The position numbers and the translations under genes are program-made. A stretch of DNA of 64,000 bases from Atrichornis clamosus (Eukaryota; Chordata; Aves; Passeriformes; Menuridae), in the NCBI GenBank assembly GCA_013400975.1, contig WBMZ01004781.1, forward strand, positions 337,438 through 401,437, read 5' to 3'. Positions 1 to 13,100 of this stretch are shown piece after piece (positions within the stretch are counted from its first letter, which is position 1; each line of letters opens with the position of its first letter). The notes beneath the pieces are model-generated. The model saw nothing but the letters and a program-made list of their open reading frames with translations, had not been told where the DNA came from and searched no databases.

Positions 1-2615
1 TTCCTCACCTGGGATGGATTCTGTCCTTCCACATATGGCCAGCACTTTGTCAGTTAATTCCAAATTAACAGAGGGGCAATTTGGATTGCACATTGCCTTT
101 TCTTTTTTATTTCTTTTATTTTTTTTAATTGCCGTTGCCTGAAAGGCTCCCTTTGACTTCAACAAAGACTGGGTTGAGGATCTTATTGCCAGGTCTGAAG
201 AGGTGCTGTGTGGTAGTCACAACTCTGCAAGCCTTTGCATGTTTGTTTCCTTTGTTTACCTTCTTACAGCCTCAGTGCCTGAAATAGAAGATCTGCTTAA
301 GAATCCTAATTTCCATTAAAGGCAAGCAAGTTTCTAACTCTTCTTGCTTGTAAGAGAAGCATGGAAAACAAGGCACGAAAATATATGCAGAAATGCCCTA
401 GGAAATCAGCAAAGCATAAGTGAAGAGGAGAAGTGTACAGAACTCCAGTGTTTGGGAACAGAGAATATATTTTTGGATACTCATTCTTTGTGGGCTTCCT
501 CATGAAGGGGCAGCAGCATACCTCTGCCGTCAGACCTCCTGGTGGGAACAGGGAGGAGGAATCCAGTTAGCTTCTCACAAGAAGATGGATGTTCCCTGAT
601 TTCCCCCCACTGCATTCCCCCCACCACACCCGCACTGTCTGAAATAATTTAAATTTGGTGGGGGCAATAGAGGGAGCATGTTTCCATGTCGGGATATGAT
701 ACCTGGGTGGATGGAATTTATTACAAACTGAAAGAAAGCTCTGTATGCAGGGGAATGAAAGGAATGTAATGTGGGTGAGGTGATTTGGGGAAATTTTGAG
801 GTATATTACATATTTAAAGGCTGACTTATTAATGGGTACCATAGGCACCCTTGCAAAAGCTGAGAAGACAGATAAACCCACAGATGTTTTTTGCAAGGAA
901 ATGTAAGGAATCGTAGCTGAAGATCTGCTCCACACGACAGTGGAGCACAAATGTGTAGGGGAGACGTTGGCTTTGACAATGTTTTGCCTTTTGTGTATGT
1001 TTTCCATCTGCCTCAAGCCTCTCGGTGAGATGTGGTCAGTGGTTGCGCTGCCCCCGATGCCGTGCAGAGCCTGCACAGAAAACACCGCTGTACTTGCTGA
1101 AAGGGAGCCTGTCCCGCTCACTGTAGTAACAGGCCCTCTAATGGCAACACCAGAAATAGTCGGGAATTGTTCACTTTCCTGGGGAATACCACTATTTGGA
1201 AACCTAGTTGTATATAGGAGAATGCAATTTACTGATGATTAGTAGCTCTGTGTTAAACCAGTCATAAACCAAAGTCTTCAGGGCACTGTGAAGAAAACTT
1301 CATACACTGTGTAATCCGTTCAAGATGGCTCATTAATCGGCCATAGTGATCCCAATACAATCTAGCTTGCATGAGTAAAACAGTCATAATTTTTCTAACC
1401 TCAACAAAGAGAGTGCAGTGCTTTAATTACTGTATAATCTCTTAAAAGCTGAATGTTCTCTTTGAAACAGATAAAATGATAACAACTTGTAATTGCTCAA
1501 GTTGCTGTTAAGTAAAGAATTGTTTGTGTCAGCTGGAGTGTAAGTGTAAAATCATACCTACTAGAAAAAAAAAATCTTCTTGTAGTTGATTAGTCTTGGC
1601 TTTGCTGGAGTTTTTAGAAACCAAAAGTCCTTTGTTTGAAGAAATATAGTACTTAATTCTGACTAAATTAAGGTTTCTTTTTACATCAGCCTAATGCTGA
1701 CATTGTTAATTAGCCAGTTTTATTTGATAACACAGATAAATAATCTTTGCTTTTGAACAAGGAGGGGTTTTCTTTTTTTCCCGCCCACTTTTGATATCTT
1801 GGGTTGTTGATCAGATCACTAAAGGCAATCCTATTCACCCATAATGGGCTGTAGAGGAAGGTACTGAATGCTAAGTATTTTGTGCTTTAAAAAACAGATG
1901 GTACAAATCAGAAAAAACCAACTCCCATCCCATTATCTTCCTTGCATTGTACTAAAAGGGAGTCCTTTGCTCAAGAGAAGTGAGAGATTGTAACTTTGCA
2001 CACTCAACTGCCTGTAGAAAGGTTCAGCACCCAAACTTCCTTCCACAAGCTGCATGAGAATGAGGTGAACAAGACTGCATCCATGGGACAAAGCAGACAG
2101 GCAGGGGTGGTGTTCTTTGGAGTGTGGAAGAAGGTGGTGGCTGGTCTCCTTTTCTGACAGGTTTGTGGGTGCTGTTTTAAAGCAGTTTTTGGAGAAAATA
2201 AGAGGGAACAGAGGAAGCTGCTGAGCATATAGGCCAGACACTTCCCTGGCTTACCAGCTGTACTGGGTGCAGCAGGGGCTGTGGCTCCTGCAGGAGGTTC
2301 AGCAGTGAGGACTGCATTGCTGCAGCAGTTTACGTCCCATCATCCCTCTTGTTTTACTGGGCTTGTCATACTCTCCAGGTATGCCATTTTTCAGGCTGCT
2401 GTGTGTAGGAGAAAGAAAGTATGCACACATCAGTGCATGCACTTTTTTTTTCTTCTTTGTGTTCATTGACTTCAAAGTGCAAGCTTACCAGCCATCAGTT
2501 GGTCTTTGATCTTCCCCTGTGGTTACAAGCCTCCAGAATGAGGAACATCAAAGCCAGGAATGGCTAGTTTTGTTGCCAGATTGGATTTAATTGTTGTCCT
2601 CCTTTGTTCTACTAG
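1..2615. other. AGPAT4 intron (5' part outside the window)
   Basis: This is intronic sequence upstream of the penultimate AGPAT4 exon. I see no coding exon, recognisable repeat or RNA gene in it. Open frames on both strands are short and resemble no family I know. The last 25 bases before 2616 form the pyrimidine-rich tract and TAG acceptor of the next exon. Confidence 0.7.
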
Positions 2616-2814
2616 GATGCATTCCAGGAGGAGTATTACCGAACAGGAACCTACCCAGCAGTCCCTATAATACCGCCCCGTCGACCATGGACACTTTTGA
2701 ACTGGCTTTTCTGGGCCTTATTGCTGCTCTATCCTTTGTTCAAGCTGCTCATCAACATGATCAACAGTGGATCATCACTGACACTGGCTAGTTTTGCATT
2801 TGTCATTGTAATAG
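2616..2814 (+). CDS. AGPAT4: AGPAT4 penultimate coding exon (66 codons, C-terminal membrane region)
   Basis: The exon starts after an acceptor ending CTACTAG and reads DAFQEEYYRTGTYPAVPIIP, then PPRRPWTLLNWLFW and a hydrophobic stretch ending LLINMI, then SSLTLASFAFVIVI. It ends in phase 1 at GTAATAG before the donor GTAAGT. The two hydrophobic runs, NWLFWALLLLYPLF and LTLASFAFVIVI, look like C-terminal membrane segments of this ER acyltransferase. The reading frame joins exactly to the exon at 9766 (G|CT encodes Ala). No catalytic motif is expected in this part of the protein. Confidence 0.95.
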
Positions 2815-5800
2815 GTAAGTTTTCAATACAAGAAGATTACTTACAGGGTAACTGTCAAATAGGATTTATTGAGGCTTGCTAAATACAAAGATGACTTTGA
2901 ATTCAACAACCCATCTAATATATCCACTCTAGCCTGGAATAGGTTAAAAAGATTCTTTTTTTTGTTTATTTTTGTATAGTTGTGTTATTTTTTTGTAAGA
3001 GCTACATACAAAATTTTCTTTTTCTGTAGAATTCAAAACAGTGACTTCTCAGTGGGTTGCCTACGAAAGGCTGTCTTTTCTTGTGTGGTGTGCCCCTGGG
3101 TTGTATGTTAAATGCCTAGGAGAGAGGCACAAGGATAGTTTATTGTGTCGGGAATTCTTTTGTCTAATCATAGTATGCTGTGTCATGCACTGGTAATCCA
3201 TGAACTCGTGATTTAAGCACAGCCTGTTATGGCCATCTACTCTGCCTTACATAGCACAGGGCACGGACTGTCACAGGTGATGCCTACAGTTCCTGTGGTA
3301 GTTCTGAACTCCCTTGGTTTGTATTTAAACTAGCATGTTACTTAAAAGGAGGAAGGGAAACAAAACGAGGAGGTGGCCCTTGAGGAGAAAGGGAGGGAGA
3401 TCTCATTTGGTGTTCTTCATGGACACAGGAACCAGGTCAGTTTGCAAATTGCTTCCAATCTGAGTGTCTGTGATTGGGTGCTTGTTTGAAGAATACATTC
3501 CCTTCCAGAATAGGCCATACATTTATAAAGCAGATACTTTCTGTGGTTGCTCTGACCATTACATGTATTTATGGATTCATCACCTTCACGTCTGTGTATA
3601 TTACAAACAACCTTTGAAAGAGAAACACAACTTCACAGTCATCTAGGCTCTGAGTGTACTTGGATGCAGAGATATTAGGGTTGACTTTAAAAGCCATGTC
3701 CAAAATAGCAACACAGAGGAAATAGGAAAATGTGGAGCATTTTCTTGTCTCAGAAGTTCATCTTTGCTCTCTACCTAGGAAATTGTTCCTAACGCATAAT
3801 ATTTCTTTTCATTCTCCGAAGTCTGAATCTGGAGCTAGTTTGATCAAGATTAGCTAAGTAATGTCCTTTTCGACATTTTGAAGAGCTTGATGTGGTGGGT
3901 GGGCACACAGTATTATTTTTCAGAAAGTGCCTATCAAAACAAATGCTGCATTAAGCCACTGTTGAGGCTTCTTATAAAGGTAATTGGAGAAGGAACAATT
4001 TGTGTGTGTGTGCATGCAGGCAGGAAATTAACTTCATGATGTTTTGAGCCAGAGGAAGAAAAACGAGCAAGGATGAGGTCCAACATAATAGCTGGTACAT
4101 TAAGTGGGCAGGTTAGAAGCAAAAAGAGGGGAATCCTGTGCTCTTTGTCCCCACCCAGAGATCTTGTTGCTGCTTGTTACCCTGGGAATGCTTTGTGTAA
4201 AAAGTGTAAAAATTCCTTGGAGCAGTGACTACAACTTCAAAGCCCTTTTCTTCACCCACCTTACTTGTTGGAAGTCACAAGTGGTGCCCCACCCTGTTCT
4301 CTGGCTGGTGAAGAGGATGGGAGTGTAGAGTGAGCACCGTGGTCCTTGTCACTTGCAGAGAAACATCTGTCGGCCTCCCTGGTGCTCCTGTCAAAGGGGG
4401 TGAACAGCGGTGGGTGGGATGAGGTGTGACACCACTGCAAATGCTACTGCCTGGCAATGGCACTCAAGAGGGCATTTGTTCCACCTTTGGAAGAAATGCT
4501 GGCATAGTCTGTTTGGCACTGGACTGTCAAGCGATGGCCTCATGATGAGCTGAAGCATAGCGACTGCAAAATTTCTTTAATTTCTCAACTTTCCTTCAGC
4601 ATTTTCTTCTTAATTCAGTTCCCCCACTCAGCAGACTGGGTTGGTTGGGTGCCATTCCGAAGTGCTTCATGCCTTGTGTACCCTCCACAAGGAGCCTCGC
4701 TCCATTATTCAGTTTCTGGAGTTCAGCCTCAGGGCTGGACGCTTTAGTGCTTGGCATGGTGGCATTTGTGATGGGTTTGAATTTAACCCTTACTAATTTA
4801 GCCCACAGTAGAGGCTGCTGCCTGATCAGACTCAGCCAGCCACCTTTTGCTGATGAGCTAGGAATATGAAAGATTATGTCACTTATTAGCAGATAGCAGC
4901 TGCTGTGAAGCTGTGGAGGGAAGAGAATCCATGGGAGTGGAAGAAAGCTCAGCCATTAGCCAAACCTAAGAAAAAGCAGAGCTGGTTTATCCTGGTCACT
5001 TAAAACTGTATGTGTCATGTGCCAAAAGAGCAACAGTTATCTGTTACACTGTTTTACTATATCCCTTTAAATCCAATGTTATTGCTAGTTGGGAATCATT
5101 GATATCTTTGTGGAAGCAGAAAAAAACTTCCACCCAAGCTGCCAGAGTGACTTTAGTAGCCAAGAGCTGAGTTTCTGTAGCAAGGCTATTCTCCCCACAC
5201 TGTTTTGTATCCTAAGGGGTATCTCTGTCATGAATGTTCTGGATGTGATGCAGCCATCTTCTGACAGAGGAGCAACGAGTATTTTATTTTGCAGTTTGTC
5301 TCCAGCTTTAGGCAAGGGCTCAGAAGTGACTCCTGCAGTGGCTGGGAGACAGTGGAGCATGGACACAAACATGGCTTGGAGGTTGTGACTCTTGGTGCCA
5401 GCTGGAACTGTCTGCCCAGCACATCCCATCTGCAGCAAAGCAGGGAGGAGTGTATTTGCTGTCTTTTCCAGTGTGAGTGGTAATTGGTACCTGGTGGCTT
5501 AATAATGTAAAAGGAAGGTTTTTCTGTAGATTGGAGGGATTTTTCAGATGATAAAACCAGATGTTATCATTGCTTCTGGTAGACCTTTTCTCACTGTTTA
5601 TAACTGAAACAGCACAGGTAGTGTTTATTTTGTTTTGTATGGCACTTTTGACAGATCACCTGATACTCCAGAATCAGGAACCTTATTGGAATCCCCATTG
5701 TAGTAGACTGCTGGTTTTAAGGGTGGGTTTCAGCACCTGATACAGGTGCAGATAAGCACAATAGATAGAAAGAGCAGAGTAGAAAAGCAAATAGTAGAAA

Positions 5801-8800
5801 AGAGCAGAGTAACTAGGAGGTCCTTTCACCTGGTACACTCTGCATTGTCTCTAGATTATCATTTGTCCTCTGGGTAGTCTCTGCTTATTGTGCTTTCCAG
5901 TAAAATACTGGCTTGTAAGTAGCTGGCTGTTGAGGTGGAGAGAGCCATAAGGAAAATGCTCCACTCGAGCTGGAGTGGAAGGACTGTAATCCCTCAGATT
6001 AACACTCAGGTCTAAGGAATGAATAACCAACGTAATATGCAGCTCTGCTTGGTTCAGCTCAAACTCTTTCAGCCCTAAATAAACAACATCTCCTCTTTAC
6101 ACTGTGAATGCCATCCCCTCGTGCCTTGCTGTGCAGCAGTTTGGCTCTTTGTACTCCCAGTAATCATCACACTGTGCTTGTATCTTACTGCTGATCTGGG
6201 ACTGGGAGCCCTCTGAGATGCTACTTGAACCAACACAAGGCAGTCCCCACTCCAGAGGATAAATGCTCAAGTAGTTTGAGGGACTAAAGTATGCTTTGAA
6301 AACCAGATTTAGTTTCACAGGACATATGGCAAGAGATTTATGTACTTAGCTGACAATAGCTATTTAAAACTTGGTGCTGGTATTTTTCTGTGTTGACGCA
6401 TTGAGCGCACCTGTCAAACATCAGTGACTTTATTTGACAGCAGCTTCTTATTTTTCCCCCTCCTCCTGCTTCCCCAGTCTCATTTGGCTTCAAAGAACCC
6501 AATGTTGGATTGCCTTTCATGTTTTGATAACTTGTGTTGAGGAGGATACCCTACATGCTCTAGAAGTAATCTATTCTAGAGCTGTTGACAACAGCTAAAA
6601 TGGGAATGTATTCAAAAGATGAGGGTTTCTCAGGGCTTTTTGAGGGAGAAGCAGCTCTTCCATGTTTAATGCTAGAAGCACAATGGCAGCTGGGCTGATG
6701 GCACGGAGCCAAGCAGCTACATATTGGTTCTAGGCCAGAGAAGTGTTTCATCTGAACCAAGTGTAAGTAGTGATGGGCCAGCTTGGATTCCGTGGGAGCT
6801 GCTGTGTGTGTGCTGTGCAGTTCGTGCATGGGATCACACTGCAAACCTGGGCACTTCACAGTGTGCAAAGGGGATGGACCAAAGGGCTGGAGCATGAGCT
6901 GGCCTGGGTAGCAAGGCTGGTGATGACTGCAGCCTGAGATGGATGGAAGGTGAGGAGAGGACAAGCCAGCAGGGTTATTGTAAGTTTTACAACAGGATAC
7001 AAGCCATGTGTAGGATTCTGCTTATGTTGTTTCTGCGTGTTGGTGGAGCTGCCAGACACCCTGGCCTTTCCGCCTGGTGCCTAGAAATTGGGGTTTGGGG
7101 CAGGTTTTTTTGTTTGGTTTTTGTGCGTATGTTGCTTGTTTCTTCTCCATCATAGTATGTAAGATAGGCCCTCAATGGAAACATCTACCATTTATGTAAT
7201 CTTTAGTTGTGCAAATCTTAATTTTTAATGTATAACCTATATAACTCGGGTGCAAACGATATATGGGAAATTTTTATGCCCCTGCCAGCTGTGCTGCTTA
7301 TAGCACTTACTGTGTGGTGTAAAGGCAAGATTACAGATGAGAAAAAATCCTGAGGTGTGAGAGAAAAGGTGAAATCTTTTGCTCTGAGCTAAGGTTTTGC
7401 CAAGGGGTGTGAGGGATGTGATACTATGTGTGGAGGTGGTGGTTTTCTTGGAGCTAAAATACATTCCAAGAAAGAGATTACATTATTGGTGCTGTTGACT
7501 TGCGCTAGCTCAGCCTCCCATGCGCCCCCAGCACTGCAGCAGGCAGAGCAGGTCCTCAGCAACCTCCTGCATCTTTTGGGTACTGAGCAGTGGTGGGCAG
7601 AAAGAGGCAGGAGCTCAGTTACTTCAGTTTGCTGTGGAGCAGTGCAGGGATGCTTCAGCCGATAGTTTCTCTCATGCTCTTCTCAGGGCAGACTTAAACC
7701 CTCGCAGCTGTTAACTTAGGCACAATTACTGCTTGATCTCCCTTTCTCCCCTTTCTTGAAGTAAAAACACTAAGTCCCCTTACTACAGTTGTATTTAAAA
7801 CAAAACTGAGTAAATCCTTGAATCTGATGGTATCACTGGGGTATGCACTGAGGGTCCAGGAGAGTTGTGGTGAGGAGGCAGTGGGGGGAGAAACCAGAGA
7901 GGCACCCCAGCTTTACCCCTACTTTGCTTCCATAGGCTTGGCAAACAGGAGTAGTCCCCTTCTCCTTGCACCCCACCTCCCCTAGAGTGCTGAGGGCTGC
8001 AGGGTGAAATGAGGACAGAAGGCAGTGGCAACTTCTGACAAGGGAGCAAAGGAAGAAAAAAAATCTGAACTGCTGAACTAGGTAGTTTTTGTGTCCAGGC
8101 AGTGGCATTTTTGGAACTGGATGAAATGCCCAGTATGCTGTGTGGTAGCTGTAACAGCTGCTCTTATTTATGCTCTGTGTCTGTCTTCAGATGCTGTTTC
8201 TATCCCTTGTGGTTTAAATCTAAGTGATTTCATGCTTACTATTATGTTACGATCCCAGACTGCAGGCTACACGTTGCTTCTTTCTCTTATGTTCCCCAGC
8301 TCATGGCCAGTTAAATGTCACAGATGGTTTTCTTTTCTTCTTGTCTATTTGTGAGATGAAACCCTTTGCCTGTCTCAGTGGTGTGTGTTTCTCTTCATGG
8401 ACTGACAGTGCAGTGTAAGTGACAGAGTGCCCTCAGAGCCAGCTCTCTTTCTGGGCTGACCACAGCTCTGCCTGTGAGAGGGTCCTGCTTTCCTGGCATC
8501 CAGAAGACCTGAGGGCAGCCCCACGGGCCGACCAGCTTCCCAGTGTCCAGCCATCCTGTCACATCGTGTGTGACTCATCCCCAGTATCCAGTTGCCACTT
8601 GCACTCTAAGAACTGTCACTTTGCTGTCATACCACAGAACCCGAGGCTGTAGTGATGGGTCTTTGTGGCTGATGTTGTTGTGCCAAGTTGCAACTGGTAA
8701 AGCACAGGGCAGCACTGTTTGCCAGCTGACAGCCCCCTCCCATTCCAGTGCTGAAGAGCAGCAAATGCCAGGACACGGGTTTTATCAGCCCTGCTCTTCA

Positions 8801-9765
8801 TGACTGGTGCCTGGTAGTGCAATGAAGCCTCTGGATTCTCTTGGTGATCTCTGGCACTGACTTAACCATAAAGAGTCCTTTGGCTGGTGAGAATTTGTCC
8901 AGGGTCATCTTACAGAAGTAAAGACCAAGGGGATTGAGACATTTAGAGCACCTCACACTACTGGGCCTTTTCACAATCTGTCAGAAAGAAAGTGGGAGTT
9001 GGAGGCATAGAGTAGGTTTATGGCTTTCTTGGGGGTTTTTTTGTTTGGTTTGGGTTCTTTTTTTTTAGAAAGCATTCTGAGCAGAGGCAAGATATTTGTG
9101 ACTTCCAAGTCAGTTTAGGCCTGAAGGAAGCATGGCAGTTCTGGATATGTACAGTAGCTGAGCAGAAGCTTGAGGAGCAACAGATTTTGGGCAGCTGAGG
9201 CCCTTTACCAAAAAAACAAATCCATGAGGGAAGGAGTTTAGACTAAGTTGCATTTAACTTAGTCACTTTAAGTGGTACAGATAAATAAAATAATCCCTGC
9301 ACATTCTGAAGTATTACCACTCTATCAGCTATAAAAGTAACCTAGTTTCTTGTAGTGGACTTTTTCATGAGCCGTCATTAACCAGCTCATTTTTTTATCA
9401 AGATTGGAAGTGCCTTTGTGCTTGCTTGTGCTCTTCCAGAGATGGGGCCGTTGAAAGCCAGCAGAATTCCCTTCCCCTGCCACACAGGGCTGTGCACACC
9501 TGTGCCACTCACACCCAGCTTGGTTCCTTGTAGCCTCTTCCCTGCCGGTGGGAGGGAACATGTGTAGCCTGAGGATCTTCCTTCCCGAGGTGCCGTAGGC
9601 AGATAAGCGGATGTGGAGGTGTGGGAGCATCAAACGCACCTTTCATCCAAGGTGACGCAGGGGAGCGCGGCCAGGTCCCTTCGGCGCTGGGAACACCTCG
9701 CCTCTGGCACCGGTGCAGATCTCCGGGCGGTGCCTCCAGCAGCTTTAACTGTGTTTGTTTTGCAG
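2815..9765. other. AGPAT4 last intron (7 kb)
   Basis: The intron has a GTAAGT donor and a TTTTGCAG acceptor. It holds no coding exon I can support and no clear CR1 copy. It contains a short (TG)n run near 4002-4012, an imperfect 30-bp tandem duplication near 5761-5812 and several poly-T/GT-rich runs (for example 9031-9066). A CpG-rich patch lies at about 9565-9735, just before the last exon. Short open frames occur on both strands but none looks like a protein. Confidence 0.75.
5761..5812. repeat. Imperfect tandem duplication (AGAAAAGAGCAGAGTA-like)
   Basis: Two adjacent, slightly diverged copies of a purine-rich unit of about 28 bases are visible. Each contains AGA(AA)AGAGCAGAGTA followed by more A-rich sequence. 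It is intronic, and no function is suggested. Confidence 0.6.
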
Positions 9766-9857
9766 CTTCTGTTGGAGTCAGATGGATGATCGGGGTTACA
9801 GAAATTAACAAGGGCTCCGCCTATGGCAACAATGACAACAAGCAGAAACAAAAGTAG
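9766..9857 (+). CDS. AGPAT4: AGPAT4 last coding exon with stop codon
   Basis: The exon follows the acceptor TTTTGCAG. It completes a split Ala codon and reads SVGVRWMIGVTEINKGSAYG then NNDNKQKQK and a TAG stop at 9855-9857. The GVRWMIGVTEI segment and the SAYGN-SD/ND-KQK tail are characteristic of AGPAT4. The protein end is hydrophilic and presumably exposed to one side of the membrane. Phase matches the previous exon (199 + 92 bases give 96 codons plus stop). Confidence 0.95.
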
Positions 9858-10125
9858 CATCATCAGAGACTGCTTCAATCCAAAGGGAACAAATGCAACT
9901 GCTGAAAACTCTTAAGTGCATATTATGGTCCTTCAAGTGAGATCAGAGGATGAGCAATTGCCATGCATATCTGAATTTGTGCTCCTGTTGTTTTTCTCTG
10001 GGGGTTTGGACTGGATGACAGATGCACTTCTTCGTATACTCTCAACAACAGGTTTGCACTTGTGTGGTTGGTTTTCCTATAAAGTGTCTTAAGTTTTGAA
10101 GAAACAATAAATTCCAGCGTGCTTG
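9858..10125 (+). other. AGPAT4: AGPAT4 3' UTR (shortest form)
   Basis: This sequence runs directly downstream of the AGPAT4 stop. It contains a canonical AATAAA at 10106-10111 followed by a GT-containing stretch (GTGCTTGTATG), which fits a cleavage site about 15 bases downstream. Further AATAAA hexamers at 10591-10596, 10926-10931 and 11672-11677 on the same strand could give longer 3' UTRs. The true extent cannot be told from sequence alone. Confidence 0.6.
10106..10111 (+). terminator. Candidate poly(A) signal for AGPAT4
   Basis: This is an AATAAA hexamer 249 bases past the AGPAT4 stop codon, on the sense strand, with a GT-containing downstream element. It is the first canonical hexamer after the stop. 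Use of later hexamers is possible. Confidence 0.55.
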
Positions 10126-13100
10126 TATGAAGAGGAACTGGAAGCTAACCAGAGGTGCAGGCTTTAATGTCAGAAGATTGTTACAAGATGATTAAAATTG
10201 ATAGTTGTGTAGCTCACACAGTTTAACAGTTTAACAACCATAATCTGTCAGTGTTTAAGTACAGTACAGCAAGATGCTGTGCTTGGTTATAGCAGTATTG
10301 GACTGAAGCAGCTCTGCTGAACTGGCAGAACTACAGTAGAGTTTTTGTACTTCTAGAACTTATTCCCACAGCGTGCACTACATGGGCCCTTTAAAACTTC
10401 AGCCAGACCTGGACACGCAGACATTGGAGCCTGGCAGTAGCATAACCTAGATCAGGATTTGGCCTTGTGGCCTCAGCAGAGCTAAGTTACCCACTGCCAT
10501 CTCTTTCCCCAGGCCGTACATCCAAGGGATAGCTGAAACCTGTAATTCTTCAGAGAGTAAATGAGATTTTTAGTTTGGAAAAACCGAGGTAATAAAATTA
10601 CTTTTGGCTTTAAATGCTACTTTAAATTCCAGGCCATCCTAACACTGGTGGAAAGAAAATAACTGGGCATGGTGTAGTGAAGTAATGCAAAGTGTGCATT
10701 AAAATGTATGCCCCACACCCGTACTGTTGTGATCCTAATTAATCTCCTTGTCTGTCTTTTCTGATAAATTAGTTTACTTGGTGCCTCATACCAGTCAGCC
10801 CGAGGTAATAGTAAATTATCTTTTTTTCTTTTGGAGAGGAAAGGGCAACTAGGAGGAAGACTTAGGACAGTGAGTACAGCTCCTCTTTCTTAAATGGTGT
10901 CTTGATTTGACACCCTTCTGAATTAAATAAAACTAGAATCAAGCTCCTGTGGAAAGCAGTGATGCTCTGACATTCCTGGTACTGATTTCAGGGCAGCCAT
11001 CTCCTGTTTTTAAACTTCCAGAGTTAAGAATCTGCAGGTTACTAGAAAGAACTTGCTAAAACAGGAGAAAAAAAAGGAAAGCAGAGAACTTCTAACTACC
11101 AATCTTCTAAAATTTACAGATCCTGGCACTGGGCAGTGGAGGTTATGATTGGCACTTTCAAAGATAGCCGGTTTTCACTGTACACAAGACTAAAACATGA
11201 TAGTCTCTAGTGAAGAAAGTGAGCAGTCTTAGTTCTAGCAGCTGGTATAAAAACATTTTTCATATAATAAAAAACAGAGGCTGGAAGAAATGGACTAATA
11301 CAACAGAATATGAATCATTCCATGAAATATATATTTGCTGTTCAGTACACCAGATAATCTAGAAACACATCTTTTTAATATGCAGCACCTAAAAAGCAGG
11401 TGAAGTAGTGCTTTTAGCATGGAGCAGTAAGTGAACTTTATTGATAGTGGAGGCAGTAAAATTACAACAAGAAAGGAGCAATAGGCCATGGGAAATGTGG
11501 GAGACTAGTTTTGGGGGCTTTTTTTCCTCATCTGTCTTGTGTACACATGCATTCCCTGTGCTCTGAAGCTTTCTGGAAGAGGTTGTATGATGTTTTGAAT
11601 GTAGTTTTTCCAACACATGTAATAGAGCTCAAGAGCAGGAAATCCTGCAGTGCTTACAGTGCTGTTCTTTTAATAAAGCACATGCCCTGCTCTCTATTTG
11701 CTGTAACAATCTGAACAGTGAAAAACTGAGTCTTACATCCTGTAGTAATGATCAGGCACATTAACAAGCCCGACCACAAGACACTGTACACGTTTGAAAA
11801 TGGGTGGGAGGGAGAGGGGAAAGGCCTATCCAAAGTAGCATTTTACTGTAAATGTTACCTGGCAGCTGCAGTGGGCTTTTCACGGGGTGGTAGCTGAGTA
11901 GTTCTGAGCAGCAAATACATGTTCCTGGAGTGACAAAAGCTCTTCTGCCTTCTTAAAGAGCCACTGATTCAACAGGAGTAAGGAAGACATTTAGCCTTCC
12001 TTACGAATCTCAGTCCTTTCCCCTGCAACTGCGTGCAGTGCCATTTCTCCCAGAGGAAAGTACCAAACAAGTAAATACTTCCGAGAGAGTACAGAGATTA
12101 TTTCATACCCACTGCCCTGGGACCAACCCTTAGAACAGGCTGAGGGCCAAACATGCCACTCCTGGATCCGTCCTCCCAAGCACTTCTGCAAGTCCCAGCG
12201 CACCACTGAGGCCCTTCCAGCACTCACTGATGAACAGAGAAAGCTTCACGGTCCTTGCCAAAGTTAAACTAGTCCAGTTCACTGTCTTAAAAGAATGACA
12301 CAGGTCATTAGGAAGCAGTGTTTGTCCCTCATCCCCACAAGCAACTGTATGTTCTACAACTGCCTTAACAAGATTAGTCTTAATGTTTGTTTATACAAAA
12401 ATAAAAGTCTAAAAAGCTGATATGCAGTGAATGAGTTTTCTTTTGGTTGGCAAGAACAAATTAGTAACAGTTTGTCACCTCTAGCCTGACTCGTAAAAGC
12501 TGTCTCCAGTTCCTGTTTGTGTTCCAGGGCACCTGAAGCAAGGCAAGTGAGGACACAAATCACTCAATACTTCTGTTACACTGCAAAGTGAAGCACGCAG
12601 CAGGCTGGGGCAGGGCACTTTTACCTCAGGTACTTTCCTTGTCCTTTGCTGAGGATGACAACATACTTCCCATCACACAACTGAAAATAAAGAACTGAAA
12701 AGAAGGGAAAGTGTTTAAAAATTCAGCACTGAATTTTTTGAGAGCCTAAATACACTGCACAGGTGATGTGCACAGCAAGGCTCACACTCTTCTAGATAAA
12801 AATGTCAGATTTTTTGATACTTCCTCAACCCCTCACCCCACACCTGTGACTAATCAAGGATTTGTGGACTAAGAGGAGAGATAAGACACTAGAATATAAA
12901 AACAAGTATTGAAAGCAAGTTTTAAGTTACCTATTTAAAGCTGTAACAGAAATACTTGCAGTAGTGTTTGCAAGTAACAGTTTCAAGTCACCTGTTTGTA
13001 GTAGCAAGTTTAAAAAAAAAATCGACTGGATCACACATTGCAGACTGTTTCTTCCAGTTGCTAACCACTTCTGACCTCTCCTGCTTGTCTGAGGCTGATG

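Larger units (their letters stand above)
1..10111 (+). other. AGPAT4: AGPAT4 gene, 3' part (last two coding exons and 3' UTR)
   Basis: This span is the 3' portion of the gene for 1-acylglycerol-3-phosphate O-acyltransferase 4, which acylates lysophosphatidic acid to phosphatidic acid in ER or mitochondrial outer membranes. Only the C-terminal 96 codons are in the window, in exons 2616-2814 and 9766-9857. The catalytic NHX4D and other PlsC motifs must lie in exons left of position 1. Identification rests on the close match of the C-terminal tail to vertebrate AGPAT4 as I remember it, for example EEYYRTGTYP, PPRRPWTLLNWLFWALLLLYP and GVRWMIGVTEINKGSAYG. AGPAT3 and AGPAT5 have different tails. 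The convergent neighbour MAP3K4 supports the call by conserved synteny. Confidence 0.93.

Noticed and set aside
1026..1052. The - strand translation contains GGSATTDHISP, resembling the aconitase/IRP motif GDSVTTDHISP.
   Set aside because: Only this short word matches. Sequence on both sides has no further similarity to aconitases as I know them, so I regard it as chance rather than a pseudogene.
4002..4012. (TG)n run in the AGPAT4 intron.
   Set aside because: It is too short to be of interest and has no associated structure.
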